From the NCBI GenBank assembly GCA_027923965.1, contig AP026969.1, forward strand, positions 558,001 through 622,000: a stretch of 64,000 bases of DNA. Direction: 5' to 3'. Shown piece by piece: positions 21,226 through 30,710 of this stretch. The notes below the pieces were generated by a model. It was not told where the DNA came from, searched no databases, and worked only from the letters and a program-made list of their open reading frames with translations. The DNA comes from Comamonadaceae bacterium OS-1 (GTDB taxonomy: Bacteria > Pseudomonadota > Gammaproteobacteria > Burkholderiales > Burkholderiaceae_C). The stretch's first letter is position 1. The number at the start of each line of letters is the position of its first letter. A program made the translations under genes and the position numbers.

Positions 21226-22856
21226 AAGTCTTTGAGCCGCCCCGCAAAGCCGGAGCGCTCCATCAGCCCCCGGGGCTGGTCGTTCAGGTCGTTGATGTAG
21301 AGCTGGCCGCCGCGGTGGGTGATGGCCTTGAACAGCTGCTCCAGCGCGTCCAGCCCGCTGGCATCGAGCGAGATGAGCTGGGACGCGTCCAGCACCACGC
21401 GGGTGCCGTGGTGGCGGCTTTCCACGGCCTGCACGATGGGGTCGATCTTGGCCACTGCGCCAAAGAACAGCGCGCCGTAGAGTTTGTAGACCAGCGCGCC
21501 GTCGGCCTCATTTTCGTTATCTTTCACCGCATCCACATGGAACAGCGTGCTCATGCGGCGGATGAAGAAGGCGCAGGCCAGCAGCATGCCCACCTCCACC
21601 GCCACCGTCAGGTCGAACACCACGGTCAGGAAAAAGGTGCCCAGCAACAGCATGCGGTAGTGGTTGCTGAACTGCCGCAGGCGCACAAACTCGTGCCATT
21701 CGCCCATGTTCCAGGCCACAAACAGCAAGATGCCCGCCAGCACCGCCAGCGGGATGTACAGCGCCAGCGGAGCCGCCACCAGCACCACGGCGGCCAGCAC
21801 CAGGGCGTGCACGATGCCCGCGATGGGCGAGGTGGCGCCAGAGCGGATGTTGGTCACGGTGCGGGCAATCGTGCCGGTGGCCGGCATGCCGCCGAAGAAG
21901 GCCACCACAAAATTCGCCACGCCCTGGGCCATCAGCTCCTGGTTGGGGTTGTGCTTCATGTGGTGGGGGTCGCTGGCGAGCTGGTCGGCCACGCGGGCGC
22001 ACAGCAGCGACTCCACCGCGCCCAGCAGGGCAATGGTGAGTGTGGGCGTGACCAGCAGGCGCACCGTGTCCCAGCTGAAGGCGGGCAGCTCGAACACCGG
22101 CAGGCCGCTGGGAATACTGCCGAATTTGGTACCCAGCGTCTGCACCGGCAGGTCCAGGGCCCAGGCCAGCAGCGACAGCGTGACCAGGGCCACGATGGGG
22201 CCGGGCACCCGGGCAAAGGTGCGCACCGAGCGGCCTTCCAGCAGGCGGATCAGGGGCGAGCCCTGCACAAACACCTTGGGCCACACAAACAGCCCCAGCA
22301 CGCACATCGTGCCCAGCGCCAGCGCAAAAAAGTTCAGGGTGTGGATGTGGGCGGCCAGGGTCTTGAGCTGCGAGAAGAAGTCGCCCGGCATCTTGGCGAT
22401 CTCCAGCCCCAGCAGGTCTTTCACCTGCGACAGCGCAATCAGCACCGCGATGCCGTTGGTAAAGCCAATCACGATGCTCACCGGCACGTAGCGCACCAGC
22501 GTGCCCAGCTTGAACAGGCCCAGCGCAAACAGCAGCACGCCCGCGCAGGCGGTGGAAATCAGCAGGTTGGCCACGCCGTAGCGTTCGACGATGCCGTAGA
22601 CGATGACGATGAAGGCCCCTGCCGGGCCGCCGATTTGCGCCGTGGTGCCGCCCAGCGCCGAGATGATGAACCCGGCGATGATGGCCGTCCACAGCCCGGC
22701 TTCGGGCTTGAGGCCGCTGGCAATCGCAAACGCCATGGCCAGCGGCAGGGCGACGATGCCCACCGTCAGGCCCGAACCCACATCCTTGCCTAGCCGCTCC
22801 CGGTTGTAGCCCTTGAGTGCATCGATCAGGCGGGGGTGGAAGCGGGCGAGCGACAT
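21198..22856 (-). CDS. SulP-family anion permease with STAS domain
   Basis: This 552-residue permease has an N-terminal SulP membrane core (about residues 20-410) with the VGIVALPLAMAFAIASGL and GFTNGIAVLIALSQVKDLLG segments. A cytoplasmic STAS domain (about 440-545) includes VVLDASQLISLDASGLDALE, where the serine is the usual STAS phosphorylation or binding-loop position. Members carry sulfate, bicarbonate or dicarboxylates; specificity cannot be read here. No carbonic anhydrase or sulfate-reduction gene is adjacent. It ends overlapping the MFS gene and starts 8 bp downstream of the metG stop, so it may be transcribed with metG. Confidence 0.88.
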   Translation of the reverse strand: MSLARFHPRLIDALKGYNRERLGKDVGSGLTVGIVALPLAMAFAIASGLKPEAGLWTAIIAGFIISALGGTTAQIGGPAGAFIVIVYGIVERYGVANLLISTACAGVLLFALGLFKLGTLVRYVPVSIVIGFTNGIAVLIALSQVKDLLGLEIAKMPGDFFSQLKTLAAHIHTLNFFALALGTMCVLGLFVWPKVFVQGSPLIRLLEGRSVRTFARVPGPIVALVTLSLLAWALDLPVQTLGTKFGSIPSGLPVFELPAFSWDTVRLLVTPTLTIALLGAVESLLCARVADQLASDPHHMKHNPNQELMAQGVANFVVAFFGGMPATGTIARTVTNIRSGATSPIAGIVHALVLAAVVLVAAPLALYIPLAVLAGILLFVAWNMGEWHEFVRLRQFSNHYRMLLLGTFFLTVVFDLTVAVEVGMLLACAFFIRRMSTLFHVDAVKDNENEADGALVYKLYGALFFGAVAKIDPIVQAVESRHHGTRVVLDASQLISLDASGLDALEQLFKAITHRGGQLYINDLNDQPRGLMERSGFAGRLKDFQTSAAAAL

Positions 22857-22863
22857 AGAGTGG

Positions 22864-24948
22864 TCAGCCTATGCGCATGCCGGGTTGTGCGCCGGGGAAG
22901 GGCTCCAGCACGTAGATACCCGGCTGGGCCTTTTCGTCCGCGTGGCTGGCGGCCAGCACCATGCCTTCGCTGAGGCCGAATTTCATCTTGCGCGGGGCGA
23001 GGTTGGCCACCATGACGGTGAGTTTGCCTATGAGTTGGTCCGGTTGGTAGTGTGCGGCGATGCCGCTGAATACGTTACGGGTGGAACCCTCGCCCACGTC
23101 CAGCGTCAGGCGCAGCAGCTTGGTGGAGCCCTCTACCGCTTCGCAATTCAGGATCTTGGCGATGCGCAGGTCGATCTTGGCGAAGTCGTCGATGGTGATG
23201 ACGGGGGCGATGGCCTCGCCACCGGGTACTACAGTTTCTGTAGCTGCTTGTGCTGATTCCGTGGGCGCTGGGGGCTCAAACAATGCATCAAGCTGCTTGA
23301 TATCCACGCGCTGCATCAGGTGCTTGTAGTCGCCAATCGCGTGGCCAGCGCCCAGCAAGGTGTCGGCATCGGCAAAGCCCAGGGGCGCGACGTTCAAGAA
23401 CGCCTCCACCTGCGCCGCCAGCGCGGGCAGCACGGGCTTGAGGTAGATGGTCAGCAGGCGGAAGGCTTCGATGCAGGTGCTGCACACGTCTTGGAGGCGC
23501 GCGTCGGCACCCTCGAGCTTGGCCAGTTCCCAGGGCTTGTTGGCATCCACGTAGGCGTTCACGCGGTCGGTCAGCAGCATGGTTTCGCGCAAGGCCTTGG
23601 CGTATTCGCGTTGCTCGTACAAACTGGCAATGCTCTCTTTTTGAGAGCTTATTGCGCCGATCAGATCAGCGCTGGAGGCCGATAAGGCACTTAACTTTCC
23701 GGCAAAGCGCTTGGCCAGGAACCCCGCCGCCCGGCTGGCGATGTTCACGTACTTGCCGATCAAGTCGCTGTTCACCCGGGCCATGAAGTCGTCGGCGTTG
23801 AAGTCGATGTCTTCGTTGCGCGCCGAGAGCTTGGCGGCGATGTAGTAGCGCAGCCACTCGGGGTTCATGCCCAGGCCCAGGTATTTGAGCGGGTCCAGGC
23901 CGGTGCCGCGGCTCTTGCTCATCTTTTCGCCGTTGTTCACGGTCAAAAAGCCGTGCACAAAGATCGAATCCGGCGTTTTGCGGCCACTGAACTTCAGCAT
24001 CGCGGGCCAGAACAGGGTGTGGAAGGTGACGATGTCCTTGCCGATGAAGTGATACTGCTCCAGCGCAGGCTGGGCCATGTAGGCCTCGAAGTCTTCACCG
24101 CGCTGGTCCAGCAGGTTTTTCAGCGATGCCAGGTAGCCCACGGGCGCGTCCAGCCACACGTAGAAGTATTTGCCCGGTGCGTCGGGGATTTCGATGCCGA
24201 AGTAGGGCGCGTCGCGGCTGATGTCCCAGTCGCCCAGGCCTTCGCTGGTGCTGCCGTCGGGGTTGGTGCGCACGGTGAACCATTCCTTGACCTTGTTGGC
24301 CACCTCGGGCTGCAGGCGGCCGTCTTGCGTCCACTCTTCCAGAAATGCCACGCAGCGCGGGTCGGAGAGCTGGAAGAACAGGTGTTCCGAGCTCTTCAGC
24401 TCGGGCGTGGCACCGGACAGGGTGGAGGTGGGGTTGATCAGGTCGGTGGGCGCGTAGACCGAGCCGCAGACTTCGCAGTTGTCGCCGTACTGGTCCTTGG
24501 CGTGGCACTTGGGGCATTCGCCCTTGATGAAGCGGTCGGGCAGGAACATGTTCTTGGCGGGGTCGAAAAACTGCTCGATCACCTTGCTGGAAATCAGCCC
24601 GTTGGCCTTCAGGTCGCGGTAGATCTGCTGCGCCAGCGCATGGTTTTCGGGCGCGTCGGTGCTGTGCCAGTTGTCAAAGGCGATGTGGAAGCCGTCCAGG
24701 TAGGGCTTGCGCCCGGCGGCGATGTTGGCCACGAACTGCTGGGGCGTGATGCCGGCCTTTTCGGCCGCAATCATGATGGGCGCGCCGTGCGTGTCGTCGG
24801 CACCCACGAAGTTCACGGCATTGCCCTGCATGCGCTGGAACCGCACCCAGATGTCGGCCTGGATGTACTCCATGATGTGGCCGATGTGGAAGTTGCCGTT
24901 GGCGTAGGGCAGGGCGGTGGTGACGAAGAGTTGGCGGGGGGAGGTCAT
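22864..24948 (-). CDS. metG: Methionyl-tRNA synthetase
   Basis: MetG charges tRNA-Met with methionine. The 694-residue protein is the long, dimeric type. The class I signature is FHIGHIMEY, the zinc-binding knuckle is [18 protein letters not shown] (about residues 145-162), and the KMSKS loop is [12 protein letters not shown]-terminal EMAP/Trbp111-like tRNA-binding domain (about 585-694) follows a flexible linker. Two segments resemble the dispersed repeat: one in that linker (23238-23280) and one in the anticodon-binding region (23622-23672). The ATG at 24948 overlaps the stop of the upstream PIN toxin gene (ATGA), an unusual coupling. Confidence 0.97.
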   Translation of the reverse strand: MTSPRQLFVTTALPYANGNFHIGHIMEYIQADIWVRFQRMQGNAVNFVGADDTHGAPIMIAAEKAGITPQQFVANIAAGRKPYLDGFHIAFDNWHSTDAPENHALAQQIYRDLKANGLISSKVIEQFFDPAKNMFLPDRFIKGECPKCHAKDQYGDNCEVCGSVYAPTDLINPTSTLSGATPELKSSEHLFFQLSDPRCVAFLEEWTQDGRLQPEVANKVKEWFTVRTNPDGSTSEGLGDWDISRDAPYFGIEIPDAPGKYFYVWLDAPVGYLASLKNLLDQRGEDFEAYMAQPALEQYHFIGKDIVTFHTLFWPAMLKFSGRKTPDSIFVHGFLTVNNGEKMSKSRGTGLDPLKYLGLGMNPEWLRYYIAAKLSARNEDIDFNADDFMARVNSDLIGKYVNIASRAAGFLAKRFAGKLSALSASSADLIGAISSQKESIASLYEQREYAKALRETMLLTDRVNAYVDANKPWELAKLEGADARLQDVCSTCIEAFRLLTIYLKPVLPALAAQVEAFLNVAPLGFADADTLLGAGHAIGDYKHLMQRVDIKQLDALFEPPAPTESAQAATETVVPGGEAIAPVITIDDFAKIDLRIAKILNCEAVEGSTKLLRLTLDVGEGSTRNVFSGIAAHYQPDQLIGKLTVMVANLAPRKMKFGLSEGMVLAASHADEKAQPGIYVLEPFPGAQPGMRIG
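23238..23280. repeat. Dispersed repeat copy in the metG linker
   Basis: CTGTAGCTGCTTGTGCTGAT followed by TCCGTGGGCGCTGGGGGCTC. It encodes part of the Ala/Thr/Pro-rich linker before the tRNA-binding domain, where an insertion is easily tolerated. Confidence 0.7.
23622..23672. repeat. Probable degenerate dispersed repeat copy in metG
   Basis: CTCTTTTTGAGAGCTTATTG, then CGCCGATCAGATCAGCGCT, resembles on the minus strand the copy at 42008-42090 (CCCATCAGATCAGCGCAAGC and TTTTTGACTATCAAAAGAG). It is in frame within the anticodon-binding domain. Confidence 0.5.
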
Positions 24949-25352
24949 AAACGGTCTATCAGCTCGCGGGCAGTCAGTATGGGGTAATTGTTTTTCAGGG
25001 CCAACACATCGTTGTCACCCGAAATAATCCAGTCGGTGTGGCCTTGGTCGACCAGGGCAAATAAAAAATCATCTCTCGGGTCGCGGCAGATGGCAGGTAG
25101 GGGGCGGGTCAGCGTCTGGATGCGGCAATCGCGCTGCATTTCTTGCAACAGCTGGTTCACCAGGGCTACGCCGCCGTCCGCGCGGGCTAGCACTTTGGGC
25201 CGCATCAGGGCCACGCTGACTTCGTTGATCTGGTCGGCGCAGCTCACCCATTCGATGCGGCGCATGCGCCATGCGGCCACTACCAGCGAAGGGGGCGAGT
25301 GCTGCTTGAAGGTCGATGAAATCAGCAGGTTGGAATCAATGGCACATCTCAT
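24945..25352 (-). CDS. PIN-domain toxin (putative RNase) of a Phd/PIN module
   Basis: This 135-residue PIN-domain protein probably acts as a Mg-dependent ribonuclease toxin. The first conserved acid is in [10 protein letters not shown]. Later acids lie in [11 protein letters not shown], in the [13 protein letters not shown] segment and in [12 protein letters not shown], matching the PIN_3 (COG1569-like) pattern. Its ATG overlaps the antitoxin stop (ATGA at 25349-25352). Its own TGA overlaps the metG start (ATGA at 24945-24948). The gene is therefore sandwiched in a tight three-gene unit with an essential synthetase. Which tRNA or mRNA it cuts, if any, is unknown. Confidence 0.82.
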   Translation of the reverse strand: MRCAIDSNLLISSTFKQHSPPSLVVAAWRMRRIEWVSCADQINEVSVALMRPKVLARADGGVALVNQLLQEMQRDCRIQTLTRPLPAICRDPRDDFLFALVDQGHTDWIISGDNDVLALKNNYPILTARELIDRL

Positions 25353-25648
25353 GCCGCCTTGGCCTGCTTGCTAGCGATTTCAGCACGGGCTTCTTGCAGA
25401 GCCTCGTCGGCGAGGGCTTGGGCCTGCTCGTCGGTGAGGTCGTCAAAACCTTTGGCAAACTCAGCCCACAGGCGCTCAAATTCACCACTTTCTTTGCGCC
25501 GCATGCGCTCGTAAGTGGCCATATCGACCATCGCCGCCACGGGCTTGCCCGCTTTGGTGATGACGATGCTGTCGTGCCGGTACTGCACCTCGTTGAGCAG
25601 CTCGCCCAGGTTTTGGCGCACGGTCATGGCGGTGGCTTCGCGTTGCAT
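25349..25648 (-). CDS. Phd/YefM-type antitoxin
   Basis: This 99-residue protein has an N-terminal Phd/YefM DNA-binding fold (about residues 8-60: VRQNLGELLNEVQYRHDSIV, then KAGKPVAAMVDMATYERM) and an acidic, helical C-terminus that would wrap the PIN toxin. It precedes the toxin with a 4-base overlap, the normal antitoxin-first order. An alternative start is Met8. Autoregulation is likely through the near-palindrome just upstream. The module is intact, with no frameshift. Confidence 0.85.
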   Translation of the reverse strand: MQREATAMTVRQNLGELLNEVQYRHDSIVITKAGKPVAAMVDMATYERMRRKESGEFERLWAEFAKGFDDLTDEQAQALADEALQEARAEIASKQAKAA

Positions 25649-25659
25649 GGTCAGACTCC

Positions 25660-25701
25660 TACAGTTGGGGTAATTCTATCAATTGACCCAATTGGGGTGG
25701 T
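25660..25701 (-). promoter_or_regulatory. Putative operator/promoter of the Phd/PIN-metG unit
   Basis: The near-palindrome ACCCAATTGGGGT and a nearby second CAGTTGGGGTAATT half lie 10-50 bases upstream of the antitoxin start. The spacing suits a Phd dimer operator. This is inferred from position and symmetry only. Confidence 0.4.
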
Positions 25702-26915
25702 CACTGCGGGGCATCGGCCCAGCCAAAAAACCGGCATACCTCCGCCTGTTGCGCCTGTGCGTCGGCATAGCCCAGCGCCATCAGTTCGCGGGTGAAGCTG
25801 GCTTCAAACAGCAAATAGCTGGCCAGGGCCGAGCCCTTGGCGGCATCGGTGCGGGGGGCACCGCCCAGGCCGCCGAGCAGGGTGCGGATGGTGGGCGGCA
25901 GGCGGTGGGCGTGGCGGGCGGCGATGGTGTCGATGCGCTGCGAGGGGGCAATCAGCAGCAGATCGACCGGGCGCAGCGGGCTGTTGTGGCGCAGCTCGGG
26001 CGGTATCAGGGACAGGGTGGTGTTGATGCGGCGCACCCGCTCCACGTCCACCGCCAGCGCGTCCAGAAAGATGCTGGACAGGGCGTGGCCCGCGATCTGC
26101 GCCAGCGAGGGGTAGCTGTCTGCCGCCAGGGTGGGGGCTTCGCCTTTGGGCTCCGCCATGCGCCCTGCGCCGATCACCAGGACTTTTGTAGCTCCTAAAT
26201 GGATAGCGGCGGCCACCGGGGCCGATTGCCGCATGGAGCCGTCGCCAAAGTATTCCTGGTGGCCGTTCAAGGGCAGCGGCATGGCCGGAAACACAAAGGG
26301 AATGGCGGACGAGGCCAGCAGATGCTCCAGCGTGAGCGGGTGGCGCAGGCCCTGGCGCTGGGTGCGGGTCCAGGGCTGCAAGGCCTCGCTGCCCTGGAAG
26401 AAGGTCAAGTGCTCGCCCGAGCTGTAGCTGGACGCAGTGACGGCCAGCGCCTGCACATGGCCTTGCTGGATGAGGCCGGGTAGGCGCTCCAGCGGCACCA
26501 TATGTTCGAGCAGTTCGCGCAGCGGGCGGTTGTCCAGCAGGGAGCGGGGCTGCACCTTGCGCCACTTGGCCAGCATCCAGCCCACCGACAGCAGTGTGAG
26601 CCAGCGCGCGCCGCTGCGCATCACCCCGATGGGGTCGGTGCGGTAGACCTGTCCGGCTTCCATGTTTTGCCACACCCCCACAATGCGCCGCACTGCGGTG
26701 TCGAAGTCGTCCGCCCCGCAGGCCAGGGCGGCGGCGTTCAGCGCGCCTGCCGAGGTGCCGGTGATGATGGGGAAGGGGTTGCCCCCAGCGCCAACTTCGC
26801 CCGCGCCGCAGGCCAGGCGCAGGTCGGCAATGGCTTCGAGCACCCCCACCTGGTAGGCGGCGCGGGCACCGCCGCCGGTGAGCAGGAGTGCGGTGGGGGG
26901 AGGTGTATCCGGCAT
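25701..26915 (-). CDS. Patatin-like phospholipase
   Basis: This 404-residue patatin-fold hydrolase has the oxyanion loop [18 protein letters not shown] at the N-terminus, the nucleophile elbow GTSAGAL (G-x-S-x-G) and the catalytic Asp in YFGDGSMRQ. That is the Ser-Asp dyad of bacterial patatins (RssA/YlbK-like phospholipases). No signal peptide is visible, so it is probably cytoplasmic or peripheral. The start is taken at ATG 26915, with AAGG 5 bases upstream; a TTG 15 bases earlier is possible. It starts 7 bases after the stop of the MocR-type gene and is likely cotranscribed with it. Confidence 0.88.
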   Translation of the reverse strand: MPDTPPPTALLLTGGGARAAYQVGVLEAIADLRLACGAGEVGAGGNPFPIITGTSAGALNAAALACGADDFDTAVRRIVGVWQNMEAGQVYRTDPIGVMRSGARWLTLLSVGWMLAKWRKVQPRSLLDNRPLRELLEHMVPLERLPGLIQQGHVQALAVTASSYSSGEHLTFFQGSEALQPWTRTQRQGLRHPLTLEHLLASSAIPFVFPAMPLPLNGHQEYFGDGSMRQSAPVAAAIHLGATKVLVIGAGRMAEPKGEAPTLAADSYPSLAQIAGHALSSIFLDALAVDVERVRRINTTLSLIPPELRHNSPLRPVDLLLIAPSQRIDTIAARHAHRLPPTIRTLLGGLGGAPRTDAAKGSALASYLLFEASFTRELMALGYADAQAQQAEVCRFFGWADAPQ

Positions 26916-26922
26916 GGTGGCC

Positions 26923-28356
26923 TTATGCAAGCGGGCTGCCGCGCTGGCGCAGCTGCTCCAGGGCGGTGGCCAGCCAGGCCAGCATGCCGGGGTCCTGGCT
27001 GGTGGCGATGTTGATGCCCATCCACGGGCTGGGGGTCTGCCGCATGGAAAACAGCGCGCCTGGGCGCAGCAGGTAGCCCGCCTCCAGCCCCAGGGCGGCC
27101 AGGTGGTTGGTGTCCACCCCGGTGTTGAACCAGCCCAGAAAACCGGCCTGCGGCTGGCAAAAAGCCTGCAGCCCCAGGTCTTGCATGCGTTTGAAGGCGG
27201 GCTCGCGCAGGCTGTCCAGGGTGGCGTGCACGCGCTGGCAGTGCTTGCGGTAGCTGCCCTCGGTCAGGGCCTTGTAGACGATGCGCTCGTTGATCTCGGG
27301 GGTGGTCAGCGCGGTCAGCAGCTTGTGGGTGGTCAGGGTGTCCACCAGCTCGGCCGGGCCCGCCAGGTAGCCCACGCGGATGTTGGGCGCGAGCATCTTG
27401 GAATAGCTGTTCACGTAGATCACCCGACGCAGCTGGTCCAGGCTGGCCAGCCGGGTCACGGCCATGCCCTGGGGCAGAAAGTCGGAATAGATGTCGTCTT
27501 CGATGACCAGGAAGTCGTGGGCCTCGGCCAGCCGCAGGATCTGGTAGGCCGCGGCGGCGCTCAGCAGGGTGCCGGTGGGGTTGTGCAGCACGGGGTTGAG
27601 GAAGATCAGCTTGGGTTTGTGCTGCTCCACCAGCGCGGTCAGGGCCTGCAGGTCCGGCCCTTGCGGGGTGTAGGGCACGCCCACCACCTCCACCCCGCGC
27701 AGCCACAGCAGCGGGTTGCACCAGCCAGGTTCGCCCACCAGCACGGTATCGCCCGGGCGCAGCACCATGCGAAACACCAGGTCGATGGCCTGGGCTGCGC
27801 CGGTGGTGGTGAGGATTTGCGACGGGTGGGCTTCGATGTCGCGCTCGGCCAGCGTGCGCTGGATTTGCGCCCGCAGTGGCGCATAGCCCTGGGCCGAAGC
27901 CCCCTGTGCCAGCTGCTGGCTGGTGCTGTGGTTGGCAAGCGCCCGCAGGCCCAGCTTGAGCAGGTCGCCACCGCACAGGTCGGGCGGCAGATAGCCCGAA
28001 CCCGGCGACAGGTGGGCCGGAATGCCGCTGGTCATGTTGCGCACCATCCAGCCCATGTTGATGGGCTGCTGCGGTTTGGCGCGGGCCGGGGAAGACTTGG
28101 CACGGGTGCTGGCTGCTGGCGCGGCTTCGCGCACAAAAAACCCCGCGCCCCGCCGCGCCAGCAGGTGCCCGCGCGCCACCAGCCGCTCGTAGGCGGCCAC
28201 CACGGTAAAACGCGACACCCCGCGCTCCTGCGCCAGCTCCCGCACCGAGGGCATGCGCATGCCGGGGCGAAACACCTGCTGCTGGATGCGCTGCTCTGCC
28301 CACTGCACCAACTGGTCTACCAGGGTGGTCTGTGCGCCTAGTGTCGTGTCACGCAT
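26923..28356 (-). CDS. MocR-type (GntR-HTH/aminotransferase) transcriptional regulator
   Basis: This 477-residue regulator fuses a GntR winged helix (about residues 10-75, with [20 protein letters not shown]) to a fold-type I aminotransferase-like domain (about 100-470). The PLP-binding Lys is visible in [16 protein letters not shown], and [10 protein letters not shown] and [14 protein letters not shown] are aminotransferase landmarks. Such proteins use PLP or a PLP-amine adduct as effector and bind direct repeats near their own promoter. ATG at 28356 is the first credible start (MRDTTLG). It is divergent from a DUF2917 gene, with two direct repeats in the gap. Confidence 0.9.
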   Translation of the reverse strand: MRDTTLGAQTTLVDQLVQWAEQRIQQQVFRPGMRMPSVRELAQERGVSRFTVVAAYERLVARGHLLARRGAGFFVREAAPAASTRAKSSPARAKPQQPINMGWMVRNMTSGIPAHLSPGSGYLPPDLCGGDLLKLGLRALANHSTSQQLAQGASAQGYAPLRAQIQRTLAERDIEAHPSQILTTTGAAQAIDLVFRMVLRPGDTVLVGEPGWCNPLLWLRGVEVVGVPYTPQGPDLQALTALVEQHKPKLIFLNPVLHNPTGTLLSAAAAYQILRLAEAHDFLVIEDDIYSDFLPQGMAVTRLASLDQLRRVIYVNSYSKMLAPNIRVGYLAGPAELVDTLTTHKLLTALTTPEINERIVYKALTEGSYRKHCQRVHATLDSLREPAFKRMQDLGLQAFCQPQAGFLGWFNTGVDTNHLAALGLEAGYLLRPGALFSMRQTPSPWMGINIATSQDPGMLAWLATALEQLRQRGSPLA

Positions 28357-28536
28357 GATGTGTCGAGTTTGTGCAAAGCTATCGGCGTGCAGTGCTAGGC
28401 GTGGGCCGCAGCGCAGGCAGATGCCTGGGCAAGGAGCACAACGACGCAATGCGCGTCGAGAGCAAGTGCAAACCGACAGATCGTGTGTGGCACGGCACTC
28501 GGGTGGCGCTTTGGTCGATGGCAAGGTTCGGCATGG

Positions 28537-28594
28537 ACTGTATTGGTGGCTTCAGCAGGCCAGTGGCAGCATCTATTCGGTCAACTGTATTGGT
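28537..28594. promoter_or_regulatory. Direct repeats, putative MocR-regulator binding sites
   Basis: ACTGTATTGGT occurs twice, at 28537-28547 and 28584-28594 (47 bp apart), in the 313-bp gap between the MocR-type and DUF2917 genes. A further CTGTACAG palindrome follows at about 28596. MocR/PdxR regulators commonly bind paired direct repeats of this kind. The remainder of the gap shows no gene. Confidence 0.55.
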
Positions 28595-28669
28595 ACTGTA
28601 CAGGTAGCAAGATTACAGTGAATACCACTCCACCGCAAGCTGTGGTGGGGGATTTTTCAGGAGATGGCC

Positions 28670-28969
28670 ATGGTCCGCATTGAACATTTCGAGCTGCGCA
28701 CACCGGAGGTGGTGGCGCTGCATTTGCCTGCCGGTGCAGTGCTGCGCGTCAGCACCGGCCGCCTGTGGTTGACGCAGGAGGGCCGCAGCGAAGACGTGTG
28801 GCTGCAGGCCCATGGCAGCTGGACCGCGCCGCAGGCGGTCCGCGTGCGGCTGAGCGCCGAGCCGTCGGTGGATTTCCAGATTGCGCAGCCTGCTGCGGTA
28901 CGCCGGGCCCCGCGCATCCGCTTGGTGCGGACGGTGCCGAACATGGCCGGAGCCCTGGGCGCGGCCTGA
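28670..28969 (+). CDS. DUF2917 domain protein
   Basis: This is a 99-residue protein. The segment LPAGAVLRVSTGRLWLTQEG is characteristic of DUF2917, a small beta-rich domain of unknown function common in Burkholderiales and often beside MocR-type regulators. I chose ATG 28670 because AGGAG lies 6 bases before it; ATG 28664 directly abuts that motif. Probably controlled by the divergent MocR-type regulator through the direct repeats upstream. It is convergent with the NhaR-like gene, with stop codons adjacent. Confidence 0.78.
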   Translation: MVRIEHFELRTPEVVALHLPAGAVLRVSTGRLWLTQEGRSEDVWLQAHGSWTAPQAVRVRLSAEPSVDFQIAQPAAVRRAPRIRLVRTVPNMAGALGAA

Positions 28970-29854
28970 TCAGGTCCGGTTGGGCAGCAGCCGCTGCACC
29001 AGCGGGTGCTGCACCTTCTTTTCGGTGCCAATCGCGTAGAAGCGCTCTTCCACCCCATCGCAGGGGGCGATGTACACCACGCCGTAGCGGGCGGTGAGTT
29101 GCTCGTGCACCCATTCGGCGGCGGCAAACACGCCCATGCCGCCCGCGCCAAACGTGACCAGCAAGGCGCTGTCTTCAAATTCGCCCACGATGTTGGGCTT
29201 GACCCCCACCCGCTCAAACCACTGGTCCAGCCGGGGCCGCACCGCCGCATGGGTGGTGGGCAGCAGCACGGGCACGCGGGCCAGGGAACGGGGAAAGTCC
29301 TGCTGCACCGCCTCTGCCAGGTGCGGAGGGGCGTACCAGCCCATGGCCGACGCCCCCAGGGAGTGGCTGTAGACCTTGATATTGGGGTTGGGCGCGGCGG
29401 GGCGGTCGGCCAGCACCACGTCCAGCCGGTGCAGGGCCAGGTCGCCCAGCAGATCGTCGAATTCGTCTTCGTGGCAGAGCAGGCGCAGGTGCGGCTCGGC
29501 CATCACCGGCTGCAGCAGGCGGTGCACCACCAGCTTGGGCAGGCCCTCCGAAATACCCACGGCCAGCCGCACCGACGGCGCGCTGATGGCATCGCGCACC
29601 ACGCTGGGCAGCTCTTCGCCCAGCTGGAAGATAAGGTCGGCCTGGCGCATGGCCGCCACCCCGGCTTCGGTCAGCACCAGGCCGCGCCCCACGGGTTTGA
29701 GCAGGGTTACGCCCAGCGAGCGCTCCAGTTCGCGCACCTGGGTGCTCACGGTCTGTACCGCCATCCCCAGGCGGTCGGCGGCGCGGGCCATGCCGCCTTC
29801 GCGGGCAACGACCCAGAAGTAGTGCAGGTGGCGGTAGCTGAAGGCTTCGGTCAT
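28970..29854 (-). CDS. NhaR-like LysR-family regulator
   Basis: This 294-residue LysR-type protein resembles NhaR, the sodium-responsive activator, more than typical LysR proteins. The N-terminal HLHYFWVVAREGGMARAADR, the QTVSTQVRELERSLG helix-turn-helix, GRGLVLTEAG, and a C-terminal FGAGGMGVFAA segment with VQRLLPNRT match that subfamily. ATG 29854 is chosen over a TTG two codons upstream. The divergent neighbour is a BI-1/YccA membrane protein 96 bp away, a plausible target. No Na+/H+ antiporter gene is nearby, so the inducing signal is open. Confidence 0.83.
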   Translation of the reverse strand: MTEAFSYRHLHYFWVVAREGGMARAADRLGMAVQTVSTQVRELERSLGVTLLKPVGRGLVLTEAGVAAMRQADLIFQLGEELPSVVRDAISAPSVRLAVGISEGLPKLVVHRLLQPVMAEPHLRLLCHEDEFDDLLGDLALHRLDVVLADRPAAPNPNIKVYSHSLGASAMGWYAPPHLAEAVQQDFPRSLARVPVLLPTTHAAVRPRLDQWFERVGVKPNIVGEFEDSALLVTFGAGGMGVFAAAEWVHEQLTARYGVVYIAPCDGVEERFYAIGTEKKVQHPLVQRLLPNRT

Positions 29855-29950
29855 TGTCAATTTTTAAGAGATGAATACTTCACGATTCTCTGCTTTTTTA
29901 GTAGCCGTGGCGCGCGTATGGTTGGGTTTTCTGCCACTTAGGAGCCTTCC

Positions 29951-30640
29951 ATGGAACATGTTTCCCCCTCCGGTCGCCCGGACTCGACGCTGATCACCCA
30001 GGCACCTTCCACGCTGCCCAGCGCCGCCCACCGCGTGCTGCGCAACACCTATGCGCTGCTGTCGATGACGCTGCTGTTCAGCGCCGCCGTGGCCACCGCG
30101 GGCATCGTGCTGCAAGCCCCGGCCCCCGGCCTGATCGTGATGCTGGTCGGTATGTTTGGCCTGCTGTTTGCGGTGCACAAGCTCAAAAACAGCGCCTGGG
30201 CCATCCCTGCCGTGTTTGCCTTCACCGGCTTCATGGGCTACACGCTGGGCCCCATCGTGGCGCGCTCGCTGTCCATGCCGGGTGGTGCACAGGTGGTGAT
30301 GCTGGCGCTGGCCGCCACGGGCGCAACCTTTTTGGCCTTGTCGGCCTGGGCGGTCACGTCCAAGCGCGACTTCAGCTTCATGGCGGGCTTTTTGTTTGCC
30401 GGTATGGTGATCGCGATTCTGGCCGGTCTGGCCGCCGTGTTCATGGAGATCCCCGCGCTGAGTCTGGCGGTGTCGGCCATGGTGGCCTTGCTGTCGGCCG
30501 GTTTGATCCTGATGGACACCAGCCGCATCGTCAACGGTGGTGAAACCAACTACGTGATGGCCACGGTGGGCTTGTATTTGTCGATCTTCAACCTGTTCAC
30601 CAGCTTGTTGAGCCTGTTCGGTATGGGCGGCGACGAATAA
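29951..30640 (+). CDS. Bax inhibitor-1/YccA family membrane protein
   Basis: This 229-residue protein has about seven predicted membrane helices after a ~30-residue soluble N-terminus (NTYALLSMTLLFSAAVA starts helix 1). The conserved BI-1 features GYTLGPIVA and, near the C-terminus, LILMDTSRIV(N)GGETNYVMA and YLSIFNLFTSLLSLFG are present. In E. coli, YccA binds and inhibits FtsH, and BI-1 homologues can conduct calcium or protons. An AGGAG lies upstream of the ATG at 29951. It is monocistronic by appearance, followed by a hairpin. Confidence 0.88.
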   Translation: MEHVSPSGRPDSTLITQAPSTLPSAAHRVLRNTYALLSMTLLFSAAVATAGIVLQAPAPGLIVMLVGMFGLLFAVHKLKNSAWAIPAVFAFTGFMGYTLGPIVARSLSMPGGAQVVMLALAATGATFLALSAWAVTSKRDFSFMAGFLFAGMVIAILAGLAAVFMEIPALSLAVSAMVALLSAGLILMDTSRIVNGGETNYVMATVGLYLSIFNLFTSLLSLFGMGGDE

Positions 30641-30641
30641 G

Positions 30642-30674
30642 CCTGCATTCCCCCAAAAGGATGGGGGGCGCAGG
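30642..30674 (+). terminator. Hairpin after the BI-1/YccA gene
   Basis: CCTGC...CCCCC pairs with GGGGG...GCAGG around an AAAAGGAT loop, starting two bases after the stop codon. It is followed by TTTGGG rather than a full T-run. Confidence 0.5.
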
Positions 30675-30710
30675 TTTGGGCATAGACTACGCGCCCCATA
30701 GGAGTTATGC

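Noticed and set aside
26160..26215. Possible dispersed repeat fragment in the patatin gene (TTTTGTAGCTCCTAAATGG)
   Set aside because: Only a short TAGCT-containing match without the second arm; too weak to list as a copy.
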